Source: Spongospora subterranea f. sp. subterranea (Eukaryota; Endomyxa: Phytomyxea; Phytomyxea; Plasmodiophorida). From it: DNA of 64,000 bases. Every line of letters begins with the position of its first letter. Position 1 is the first letter of the stretch. The notes under the pieces are model-generated. The model worked only from the letters and a program-made list of their open reading frames with translations, had not been told where the DNA came from and searched no databases. A program made the position numbers and the translations under genes. Shown here in pieces: positions 50,701-59,951 of the stretch. The DNA is taken from positions 1 to 64,000 of the forward strand of contig JAUGWO010000226.1 of NCBI GenBank assembly GCA_049724395.1. Reading direction: 5' to 3'.

Positions 50701-53165
50701 TACTATGCTTCACTGTAGTGTATTGAAAAGGAGTAGGGTTAGTGGGGTTCATCGTAGTCTGCTTCATCGTGATTGGTTTCTTAGTAGTCAGACTTTTTGT
50801 TGTCGGTGTTGCTGTTGTCGAGTGCGTCGTTGTCGGTTTCAAGGTAGTGGGATGATTTGTAGTTGGGGGCTGAGTAGTCATTTTCAACGATGAAGGACGC
50901 ACTGTAGATTCCGTTGTTGTAGTAGGTAACTTTGTAATCGGCATCTTGGTGGTGAATTTTCTGGAAGTCTGAAAGGTCGAGGTCAATTTCTTTGTAGAGG
51001 GCATTTTCGTTGCTGATTTTTGTAAAGTTGATATTTCAGTCGGCTTCTTTGTAGTGGATTTCTGAGTAGTCAGCTTTCTTGTGGAGGGTTTTCTAGTTGT
51101 CCATTTTTTCGTAGTTGGCTTCTCAGTAGTCGGCTGCTTGGAAGTCTGCTTAAATGTGGTCAGCTTCTTGGTAGTCGGTTTCTTTGTAGTGGGATTTTTC
51201 GTAGTGAGCTTCTTTGTTGAGGGGTTCTTCGTAGTCTCTTTCTTCGTAGTTAGTTTCCTTGTAGAGGATTTCTTCGACGTCGGCTTCGTCGTAGTAGGTT
51301 TTTTTGAAGTCGGCTTTTTAGTAGTAAGTTTCTTTGTAGTCAGATTCTTCGTAGTCGGCTTCTTCGTAGTGGGTATTTTTGTAGTCGGCTTCTTCGTAGT
51401 AAATTTCTTTGTAGTCGGTTTCTTAGTAGTAAGTGTCTTAGTAGTCAGCTTCTTAGTAGTGAGTTTCGTTGTAGTCAGCTTCATCGTAGTCGGCTTCTTA
51501 GTGGGTTTCTTTGTGGTCGGCTTCTTGGTAGTCGGCTTCTTTGTAGTCAGCTTCTTAGTAGTCGGCTTCTTAGTCGTCGGCTTCTTCGTAGTGGGTTTCT
51601 TTGTAGTCGGCTTCTTGGTAGTCGGCTTCTTTGTAGTCAGCTTCTTAGTAGTCGGCTTCTTCGTAGTGAGTTTCTTGGTAGTCGACTTCTTTGTAGTCAG
51701 CTTCTTAGTAGTCGGCTTCTTCGTAGTGAGTTTCTTGGTAGTCGACTTCTTTGTAGTCAGCTTCTTAGTAGTCGGCTTCTTCGTAGTGAGTTTCTTGGTA
51801 GTCGACTTCTTTGTAGTCAGCTTCTTAGTAGTCGGCTTCTTCGTAGTGAGTTTCTTGGTAGTCGACTTCTTTGTAGTCGGCTTCTTAGTAGTCGGCTTCT
51901 TCGTAGTGGGTTTCTTTGTAGTCGGCTTCTTGGTGGTCGGCTTCTTTGTAGTCAGCTTCTTAGTAGTCGGCTTCTTCGTAGTGGGTTTCTTGGTAGTCGA
52001 CTTCTTTGTAGTCAGCTTCTTAGTAGTCGGCTTCTTCGTAGTGGGTTTCTTGGTAGTCGACTTCTTCGTAGTCGGCTTCTTTGTAGTCAGCTTCTTTGCA
52101 GTCGGGTTCTGTGTAGATAGTTTCTTCGACGACAGCTTCTTGGAAGTGGGCTTCTTTGTAGTCGGCTTCTTCGTAGTCAGCTTCTTCGATGTCGGATTCT
52201 TGTTTGCGAGTTTCTTCGTAGTGGGCGTCTTTGTAGTCGGCTTCTTCGTGGTCAGCTTCTTCGATGTCGGATTCTTGGTTGCGAGTTTCTTCGTAGTGGG
52301 CTTCTTTGTAGTCGGCTTCTTCATAGTATATTTCATCGAAGTTGGTAGTGGGTTTTTTCGTAGTCGGCTTCTTCGTAGTAAGTTTCTTCGTAGTCGGCTT
52401 CTTTGTAAAGGGGTTCTTAGACGACGGCTTCTTTGTAGTCAGCATCTTCGTAGGGGGCTTCATCGTAGTCTGCTTCTTTGTAACAGGTTTTTTCGAAGTC
52501 GGCTTTTTCGTAGTCGGCTTTCTTGTTGAGAGTTTCTTAGTTGTCAGTTTCTTTGTTGTCGTCCCCTTCGTAGTAAATTTCTTCGTTGTCGGTTTTTTCA
52601 TAGTATATTTCATCGAAGTTGGCTTCCTTGTTGAGGGTATTTCAGTTGCCATTGTCGTGAGGAGCGCTGAGCGCGACGCAGTTGCTAATGCTTTCCATCC
52701 CGAGTATTGAACTCTAGACTTCGTCTTGAAGCGGAGTAATAGCGTTGTGTTGAAAGACGAATAAAATTGCGTTGGCACTGTAGGAGACCCAGACAGTGAC
52801 GCAAAAGGCGCCTTAATTGTATCGTCATAAAGTTCAACCTCATCCATTTGGTCCTCGGTGCTAAATTCAATAAAAGTAAGTTGCACATAATGCCCAAAAG
52901 GAGCATATATAGCCAATGTGCAGCTTGAGTTTGCATTATGAGACCTGTCTGTAGAAGAACTTGAAATTCCAGTCCACTCTCCTGGAAAGATTGCAAGAGA
53001 GCTGTTTTCTGTTGAGCATGATGCATAGTCTATATAAGCACATTGTTGAGGCGTGGATGTTTGAAAAGGTGAAGTTTGAGATAAAACAAGAACCGTTTTG
53101 AGGACAAAAACTGTTAATGCAATTATCAATGATTTCGTTCGACTTGCGGCAACATCAACGAGCAT
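38720..53165 (-). CDS. Giant polycystin-1-like receptor: CUB, Thr/Lys stalk, LamG, REJ, EGF, GPS, membrane helices
   Basis: ATG 53165 opens a signal peptide (SLIIALTVFVLKTVLVLS), then a CUB-like domain (about 53.03-52.66 kb). A roughly 1,000-residue stalk of KKPTT-like repeats follows (52.65-49.2 kb). Next come LamG-like modules (49.2-46.2 kb) with FTLSLWVN and SSDRLFLGSFP, then a second stalk and CUB (46.1-45.25 kb). Two REJ-flanking units (45.2-43.5 kb) lead to a REJ domain with DASASYDPD..FTWTC, an EGF-like CQHGYAGSDCG and a GPS with WSQSGC..CACDHATDF (near 41.4 kb). After the GPS come a membrane helix (VVSVISTLIAFAVIG), a possible divergent PLAT region, further helices (RILVLTFSILSNMCLSALF and VGVGLCTALIQ), a long Ser-rich segment and a last C-terminal helix. 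GPS, REJ and the first helix are polycystin-1 family traits; the channel half is not seen. Exons join by ~50-bp introns. Frame breaks near 52345 and 50163 lie inside repeats. It probably acts at the cell or flagellar surface (inference). Confidence 0.82.
39545..39930 (-). repeat. Internal duplication of a 63-residue segment in the polycystin-like tail
   Basis: Two adjacent coding copies of about 189 bp each encode PEPI.IG.ASPH, PNVSLPEPN, RPVISPL and ARRLLHSAVSSSNV in the same order. They differ at roughly one residue in five. They lie in the Ser-rich region before the final membrane helix. Confidence 0.85.
43480..45180 (-). repeat. Tandem ~850-bp coding duplication (REJ-flanking unit)
   Basis: Two consecutive units of about 280 residues share the order SISQSSS-like, HSVRYCDN, YTNRPL, LVVVNFFGI, VPSL and AGRYK/AGHYK. 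The first covers about 45180-44330, the second about 44330-43480. They are clearly diverged, so the duplication is old compared with the LamG copies. Confidence 0.8.
46190..49200 (-). repeat. Tandem LamG-like modules, one copy scrambled
   Basis: Four module copies are recognisable, each reading LLIGSPI.PVIGVPITNASI, FTLSLWVN, a short intron, SKWEF.. and SSDRLFLGSFP. They lie near 49.2-48.5, 48.3-47.9, 47.7-47.05 and 46.87-46.2 kb. The two middle-right copies (about 46.66-47.25 and 47.47-48.05 kb) are nearly identical over hundreds of bases. The 47.9-48.3 kb copy has lost blocks and has pieces of the TTTGTTGTCGGTTTC stalk sequence in their place (48163-48240). LamG-like (concanavalin fold) modules usually bind glycans or proteins. 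Confidence 0.75.
49200..52650 (-). repeat. Coding minisatellite of 15-bp KKPTT-type units with a 60-bp higher-order repeat
   Basis: On the minus strand the units read AAGAAGCCGACTACG and variants, encoding K(K/L)PTT. Between about 51600 and 51900 a 60-bp block recurs about four times. The three blocks starting at 51661, 51721 and 51781 are identical and the next differs by one base. Towards 50.9-49.4 kb the units become more diverse (longer, TTK/H-rich). The stalk would be a rod-like, O-glycosylation-prone linker. Confidence 0.92.
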
Positions 53166-53169
53166 GGGT

Positions 53170-53760
53170 ACGAACGAAATATGGATATTTGCAAAAACTC
53201 TTCCGAGATCAGGGGTGTGGGATACAGGAAATATAAAGCTGTAATTGTTTAAGACACCATGGAGGGAAAATAAACGTATAGACAGGTGTCGATAATGGGT
53301 AGACTACGCGGATCATAAACGGTACCATCACCAACTGTTGTCACGCACGAGTGACCGTTAATTTGGTGCATTAAACGTTGAAAAGTGCCGGGATGTTCAC
53401 CAATTCGAATGGCACTCGATGTGACAGTAATTACAGTAACTGCTGTATTTCCATTCGTCCCCATTTGTCACGAAGTATATTGTCAAGTTCCTCAAATATT
53501 GTTTTCGTAAATTTACATTCGCGTATGCAGCGAGGCAGCAAACCTTGGTCCTATCGTAAAGTTTTACATACCTGGATAGAAGTGCCATATGCATTCTACG
53601 AACATCTTGATAGGTGTTTATTCAATAACATGTATGCTAGTTCTGACGCCCGGCGTCATAGAGTAGCTGTTTAGAAAGTTGTCAGCCAGGGCTGTTAAAG
53701 AAACTAAAGAACAGCGCAGTGCTGATAAAGGATCCATGCAGAGCATATTGGTCGGGCAGC
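53170..53760 (-). other. Short region with a possible small gene, unresolved
   Basis: Between the polycystin-like start and the TRIP4 stop, minus-strand frames at 53594-53397 and 53464-53249 are open but in different frames. A reading through a GTATGT..TTGAG intron after 53570 gives plausible residues (ELDNILRDKWGRMEIQQ), but I recognise no family and cannot complete a gene. It may simply be promoter and UTR. Confidence 0.25.
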
Positions 53761-53796
53761 TTCTTGATGCCATTTAGGAATAAGCATCATATGGAT

Positions 53797-54580
53797 CTAT
53801 TGAGTATTGTTTTCTAGATTGGCACACAGAGAGCGATACAGTTGTAAAGCTGGGCCAGACAAGGAGGAATCAGGAAACAATTTCAATGAAGGACTTGGGC
53901 TCTGTTTTAAGGGTTTATCGGCGGCGATTACTGGCTCTTGATCATCAATAACTTGAGTTGCCCGATAGAGTGTATCGGCTTTGGACGACAACTGATTGGC
54001 GGAACGATTGGACACATCATCTGAATTACCGACAAGCGTGCCACAAAAAAAGCACGGTCCTGACGGAAATTATGACCGATCAGATTTCGAGTTTACAGGA
54101 CGAACACAAATACTGACCAGCTTTTTCTACAGCACAAGATATCCGACCGCATGATAAACAGTTAGAGAAAACGGCATGTTCAGTGCCGAAGCAGGAACAT
54201 TGTTTCCGATCTGGAGACAAAGTGAGTAACTGTTTACAAATTTGATGTTTACGCATACTCGTATCGGGCCTAGTGTGCCTAGATCTGTTAGATGGGATCG
54301 TTTTGATCTTCAACCCGCGACCTCGATTAGGGTCAACTGTTCGAACGTGTGAATTATTGGTTTTACGATCACGGATTGGATACAGCCGATCAGCAATTTG
54401 TATAACAAGATTATTATTGGTTCCAATAACCTCGTTTCCATAGCCGATTAGCTCGTCGCGGTTCTCGACGCCGTACATGAGATGATCGGCTATCCCATTA
54501 ACGTCGTCAAACTGGAGGGCTTCTTTGAGTTGTGAACAAATCCATTGATATGTGTTGTTGGATGCATATTTTCCGGCCAT
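53797..54580 (-). CDS. TRIP4: TRIP4/Rqt4-like activating signal cointegrator subunit
   Basis: Exons 54580-54118 and 54059-53797 join at GTCAGT..CAG in phase, giving 241 residues. The N-terminal helices (QWICSQLKEAL) precede the C2HC5 zinc finger: CSCFGTEHAVFSNCLSCGRISC, and across the intron GPCFFCGTLVG. A VIDDQE motif follows. This is the zf-C2HC5 of TRIP4/ASC-1 and yeast Rqt4, a component of the ASCC/RQT complex that splits collided ribosomes. The ASCH domain of animal TRIP4 is absent, so it is closer to the short fungal form. It is divergent from the docking-complex gene. Confidence 0.85.
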
Positions 54581-54599
54581 CGGCCTATCCTACTGATGT

Positions 54600-55760
54600 T
54601 GCTGATCACCCTTTGGCACGATCTTCGGACCGGAGAAAAGAATCTGCCAAACGGGACTTGACAGTCTCACGCAAATACCGACGACGGGCGGGGCTGGCAC
54701 TTGGGCGCAGGACGCAGGTAAATAACTGGTGAGACACCAATGGGCTCATGGCTGGTTCATGTGTCAATTAGTCAAATGTTTCAAATAGTTCTGATGGATG
54801 TTTCAGATACCATAATGTTTCAATTACCATAATGGGTCAACGCTTCAGATAGCCCCATAGTGGGTTAATGTTTCTGATGGCCACGTATGATTGATGTTTC
54901 GGACAGCCATACAGTAAATTTTTTTAATCAGCAGTCATGATAAGGCCCGAACCCCGAAAAAAAGGGCATAAGACCCCAAAGGCCGATTTTTGACGAGAAA
55001 AGAAACAGGGTCTCATCACAAAAACTGACCCAAACGCGGGCAGACAGGGTTCTTTTCACAAAAACTGACTCAATATGTGCTGGGAGCTCTTGCACATAGT
55101 GGATCCACCAACGTAGGAGCCATGGCTACGTGGTATCATGTGTCCTGACCGGGCCACAGCACATGGACACAAGGTACCACAAGACAGTATGGTGGTTCTG
55201 ATTAAGGAGATTTTGGATCAACAAAAAATCGTTGGAAACTGATAATTATTGTGGTTCATATTTTGATAAATCGCAAGTAAATTCAAGGCCGTGGGGCCTT
55301 ATCAAACAAATTCACTGTAATGGGTTAATGTTTCATGGTAGTATTATAGTCTGTATCATGACTTCAGGGACTAGCCGATTTGCCAACCAGCATTGCTATA
55401 GACATTTCCGTCGCCTGTTGGTACCTTGCGATGATAGTTCTGTCTCGCTGGGTGACGTGAGATAGAAACCCGGTGAGTCGTTCATCATTTCATCAAAATA
55501 TGGTTATCGGTACCGTACGATGTGGATAAACGAAGCCATTTTGTCAAAAAGATTTTGATTAATGCATTGAATGGTGCTTTAGTTTGACAGGTCACTTATA
55601 ATGGCAGTAGTATCTTATTTGCAGCTAGTTTTCATGCAATCACTATACACATCGCCCGGCAGTCCATAGATTAGCGCGAGGAGTAGCCTTTTTGACGAAA
55701 TTTGGGCGAAGATCGAGCGGTACCCATAAACGTCATTATCGCAATTTCTGTCTCATTGCA
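54600..55760. other. Intergenic region with degenerate short repeats
   Basis: This long divergent spacer lies between TRIP4 and the docking-complex gene. At about 54765-54925 an ATGTTTCAGATA-like motif recurs at 20-35 bp steps with much variation. At about 55005-55072 CACAAAAACTGAC occurs twice. No gene is visible. The spacer must contain both promoters. Confidence 0.5.
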
Positions 55761-57452
55761 ATGGGGTTGTTTAAGGAGAAGACACCTTCATATGAAGATG
55801 AAACCACAAAGGCTTTCACCAACAAACTGGAAATGCTTCAGAAGAGAAGCCGTAATGTGGAGTCACGGTGCACAGCGTTGAACAATTTCACGCCATCCGT
55901 TAGCCGAATGATGCACTCGCAAATAGAGAAACTAAAATCCAGCAATAACAAGATGCAGAAGCAATTGAGCGCTGATTGCAGCAGCCTGGCATGGTTAACC
56001 GAACAAAAAGCTTGTCAAGAGGTCGATACGAATGAGACGGAAGATACACAGGAGGAGTGGCTAACCGCCATCACCCATGACAAACAGGAACGGGTGAACA
56101 GACTGGAACGGCTGGCCGAGGAGTTCCAGTACGGGATCATGGAGAGAAGAAAGGCTGAAGGAGGGATATACGCCACCAAAGAAGCTCGTGAACACGACGT
56201 CAGGCAAGCTCAGTTGCTGGAACATCGACTACATCGGGCCCGAATCGATTTCAACCGACGAGTGACCAGCAATCGTGGAATGCGCCAGATGATCCATAAT
56301 CTTAGAGTTGATAGAGTGATGGTTGAGAGAATGATATCTCACATATTGAAACAAATTAACAAGATCGCCGACGACATTGGCGATGTTGTGAACAAGTCCA
56401 TGATATTAGCCGATGGCCGCGATCATTCCATCGACGTTGTTGTAGAACTTAAACGCGGGGGCGATCAAGAACATCGGCAGTTTCAAGAGCAGTGGCGAGA
56501 GCTAGGACGACTGGTGTCGTATAATGATAGGCTGAAGGGGTTCATCGCCAATTTGGGCGATCGAAAGCTGGTCAAGGAGAAGGAGAAATGGGCGCAAGGT
56601 CAGGAGGTGGAGCTGAGAAAGATTATGACTGCTGGTGCGTGGGACATCGCTAAGGATAAGGCCTGCATTAAGATCACCAAAGCTCGTGTCGATATGTTTA
56701 AAGGTCACTTCGACAAACTGCAGCGAGCAACAGGAGTGGAAGGGATGCCAGAACTGCTGGCCCTGTTCGAGAACAGCGAAGACAACAACTTCCGCCAGTT
56801 CCAAATCGTCAACGTCTTGAGCAACGACATCGAGGATCTAGAGCATAGCGTCCTTCGCCTACATGATGAGACGACCTTCATCGAAGACGCACAAAAGTGT
56901 GGAGATTCAGGGTTAGCGGCGGATGGACAGTCAAAAGAGACATTGGTCAGCCAGAAGATGGTTGCCAGGGTAAGGGCCAATCTAGAATCAGCTCATCGTG
57001 AAATCGCGATACTTGATGATAAGACCGAAGACCACGCTAGGACAGTCGTCAATATGCGAGCCGGGATCGGGAAAATTCTGCAGTTGTTCGGCAATGTTGA
57101 TCATGCATTATGGGCAATGCCGATTACTGAAGCGTCGCTTGTGGATCATCTCAGCTTGATGGAGGATCTCGTTTGCCAGCTGCTTAGCGATTATATGACC
57201 CAGCAGAATAGTTTTTCCAACGATGTCTATGTACGCAACAACTACGATGCCACCGCAGTCGACGAAGACCTGTTCATAGCGGACACAGCGGTGGCGCTAG
57301 TTCCGCCGTCATTGCATAGTGATCGCGATGACCAATTTGGCAACAATAGCGACGATTCCAGTGCGTCCGAACAAGGCAATGCCCCATTTCTCACCGGAGT
57401 GATGCCCAAACTCAGTACAAGGAGGAGGAATAGAGAGTCCACACGATCATGA
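55761..57452 (+). CDS. Outer dynein arm docking complex subunit (CCDC114/CCDC63, ODA1/DC2-like)
   Basis: The product of 563 residues in one exon starts at ATG 55761 (MGLFKEKTPSYEDET). Long coiled coils fill residues about 10-430. Family blocks include LLEHRLHRARIDFN..VTSNRGMRQMIHNLRVDR (middle) and FENSEDNNFRQFQIVNVLSNDIEDLE (about residue 335-360), which match the FxxxEDxNFxxFxYVNExNxEIE pattern of ODA1/CCDC114/CCDC63. The protein docks outer dynein arms onto doublet microtubules. The tail is acidic and ends with a basic run. The open frame extends 23 codons further upstream without an ATG. The CCDC114 versus CCDC63 choice cannot be made by eye. Confidence 0.85.
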   Translation: MGLFKEKTPSYEDETTKAFTNKLEMLQKRSRNVESRCTALNNFTPSVSRMMHSQIEKLKSSNNKMQKQLSADCSSLAWLTEQKACQEVDTNETEDTQEEWLTAITHDKQERVNRLERLAEEFQYGIMERRKAEGGIYATKEAREHDVRQAQLLEHRLHRARIDFNRRVTSNRGMRQMIHNLRVDRVMVERMISHILKQINKIADDIGDVVNKSMILADGRDHSIDVVVELKRGGDQEHRQFQEQWRELGRLVSYNDRLKGFIANLGDRKLVKEKEKWAQGQEVELRKIMTAGAWDIAKDKACIKITKARVDMFKGHFDKLQRATGVEGMPELLALFENSEDNNFRQFQIVNVLSNDIEDLEHSVLRLHDETTFIEDAQKCGDSGLAADGQSKETLVSQKMVARVRANLESAHREIAILDDKTEDHARTVVNMRAGIGKILQLFGNVDHALWAMPITEASLVDHLSLMEDLVCQLLSDYMTQQNSFSNDVYVRNNYDATAVDEDLFIADTAVALVPPSLHSDRDDQFGNNSDDSSASEQGNAPFLTGVMPKLSTRRRNRESTRS

Positions 57453-58365
57453 TATCAAATGAGTACAAAATACAGATTAGATGATATTATGATTTGGCGA
57501 TCCATTTCACAGGGGGCGTAAGTGTTGATTTGATTCACATCAGATTTCGTTGTTCGCTTCAAGGGGTTTTCGACGAAAACGTCATTGTCTATATCAATGA
57601 AATCAGTTCCAATAAATTACCGACTGGTGGGCGTTTCGCCTTTCTAAAAGGCAGCACAGAAGTGTCATATTTGCAACGAAGGTATATCTTCTGTGTGTCG
57701 TGTGCATAAATGAATTTTACATCCTCGCTCGTTATAGGATCCATCAACAAAGCTTCCAGAAAGCGATGGCATGATGCCCTTTCGGTAATCGATCATGACA
57801 TTGTCGGAAATCGAAAAGCCAATGGCGATAATAATTTGAGGCGCAATTAATATGTATTTGTCTGTGACTCAAACAAACAGTACTCCACCGCTCATAATGT
57901 AATGTCGAAATATATCAGAGCACTACAGAGAACGATTTACAGCAGAGTTTTGCCTTTCCAATCGCAAACCTACATGCATAACGTCATGTTGTTGCGATGG
58001 CCATAATGTGATGAAGTTATATCAAATAGTGATTTCTACCAATGCGGTCAACGTCTCTCACGTCATTATTGTTGCCCCACGGGCTCCCTGAGAGATATTG
58101 GTGAACTGGACCGACGACGGACTATGAGCCGATCCAATTCCCAGCCGATTATTTTGGCGTTGCTGTTGGCCATCCCACTTGGTAAACGACTACTGTACCA
58201 CAGAAGAGCCAACCCTAACCCCCCCCCCTATTTGGTATCGAGAGGGTCACGGCGTTACAATGACTGCGGACAAGTGAAACCGCAGTGGACGTGTCAAGTC
58301 GGACTCGGACGGCGCCCTCATCATTGGGGATCATTTCTGGGCATTCCCTGTCTTGCCCACTTACA
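57453..58365. other. Intergenic, no gene recognised
   Basis: The spacer has short unremarkable frames only. A run of nine to ten C lies near 58208-58218. It is the presumed promoter and 5' UTR of the Zn2Cys6 regulator. Confidence 0.5.
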
Positions 58366-59809
58366 ATGGTTGCTGCTCAACTGGAGCTTGGCAACACTGG
58401 GGAATCGCCCAGTACTGGCAGCAATAAGAGGTCGACGAAAGGTCTCACTCGGGTCAAGGTTGCTTGCGCCCTGTGTTCGTCAGCGAAGGTTCGCTGCGAT
58501 CAGAACCGGCCTTGCTCCAGATGCCATGCCAGAGGTACATCAGATCAATGTGTGGACCGTATTATCACCCCGCACGCCTCTCGTGCTCTACACAAACAGC
58601 TGAAGGAAGTGAAGGCCTGCAATCCCTGCTATCTGGCCAAGGTCGCCTGCAGTGATGCCCGCCCATGCCCGAGATGCATCAGACTTCACCAGCCCAACAG
58701 ATGCGTCATATTATCAAGGCGCAATTCCAACCAGCAGGGCCAGTTGGATCCTCAGCATTCACGGCGGATGGCGTCAGTCAGCATGGCTATGTCGCCGTTC
58801 GCCCAGCCTGTTATTGTCCCCGCTACTCTACGAAGCCTTTTCAAGAACGCGGTCTTCATCCGCTATACCCCTTCTGAAATTGCAAGCTTCGTCAGAAATC
58901 CAGCGAAAATGTATGCGCTGCTCGGAAAGTCGTCAGTTCATTATTCATATGTTATGCAGGGACATATTACTACAAACGCTATCGTCAACGCTGTCACTAA
59001 ATGATCGAATGGAGTTGCGTCAATCCCTAACCACCATATCGTACGGAAAAGACGTGAAGGAAAGTCGAGATGGGCATAATTTCAAGCTCGATCCTTCTAG
59101 AAAATCTAGCCAACTAATGAGCCCGTTTTCGTTGACCCCGGATCCTGTAAGTTCTTGAAGTTCACCCATCTAGGATTGGGTGTGACTCCATGTGTTTCTA
59201 GAATTCGACAACCTTTCCAGATATAGATTTTGAGTCTAGGACCGAGGCGACCATCAGATTTGTGGTCGATGTGTTAAATCCTAAATCACTGCAGGAGTCG
59301 TTCCAGATGTCAAAGGCAGCGGAGGCGCTATTAGGGTACTCTGCCCTGCAGCTCAGCCGCGGTTTCGAGATGCAACCGGCCCCGGATTCGCGGGCGACCG
59401 TGATGTTTGTCAATCCGTATTGGAAGTATGGCATCCATCAGTTCGCTATCAAATGCACTTCCGTAACCGTCTCGATTATAGGCTGTTCCACCCATCATCT
59501 TGGGAGGTGCTTGCCTGCAATTATCTGGATTGCGTTATTCGCGAGATCACGTCCGCTCATTTTCCTGTTCGTTTGATGCGCCGAGACGGGCAAACGGTGG
59601 ACGTTCTCTCGAGCTGGCAAGCTGTTCCGACGGAAGCCGGCTCCCATATCATCACAGTGGTATTTTCGCCATTAGTTCCCGATCAGTATATCCCCCCGCC
59701 TTCTGTTCTCGAAGCATTCTACGTATCTGCCGATTCGATCATCGTTTCGACCGTTTCTGACAACTTTTCTGGTATAGAATTCGAGGCCCGGTCCTGCCAA
59801 ACTGTATAA
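58366..59809 (+). CDS. Fungal transcription factor with two Zn2Cys6 clusters and a PAS-like domain
   Basis: ATG 58366 (MVAAQLELGN) leads to a first cluster, ACALCSSAKVRCDQNRPCS and on to Cys, and a second, ACNPCYLAKVACSDARPCPR and on to Cys. Each has the six cysteines of a fungal binuclear zinc cluster. An intron at 59147-59201 (GTAAGT..CTAG) precedes a PAS-like region: MSKAAEALLGYSALQLSR, VNPYWKYGI, RLFHPSSWEVL and RLMRRDGQTV. The C-terminal arrangement recalls ERT1/RDS2/AcuK regulators of gluconeogenesis, but two clusters in one protein are unusual there. Two single-base frame breaks (near 58995 and 59445), both at short A runs, interrupt the reading. The sensor role of the PAS part is inferred. 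Confidence 0.78.
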
Positions 59810-59951
59810 TAATTGAGATAATCTGCTATCCTATTTATAAACTATGATTCAAACACGTATGGTCCAGTTTCCATTCTTCTGTCTGCATTCAATCCTGTTG
59901 ATTAATGGCAAAATCAAGACAGCGACTTTTATTCATAATATATTGGATGAA

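Noticed and set aside
51600-51900. CRISPR-like array from regular 60-bp repeats
   Set aside because: There are no unique spacers, the repeats are in-frame coding units, and the context is a eukaryotic surface protein gene.
52020-52345. Acidic YEEADYKEA-type repeat domain
   Set aside because: It is the KKPTT repeat read in a shifted frame after a one-base change near 52345, not a separate domain.
51081-52529. Plus-strand open frame of 482 residues rich in FFVVGF
   Set aside because: It is the complement of the KKPTT coding minisatellite; a 15-bp periodic repeat without stops leaves the other strand open too. The same applies to the plus-strand frames at 45714-46202, 48299-48548 and 49352-49756.
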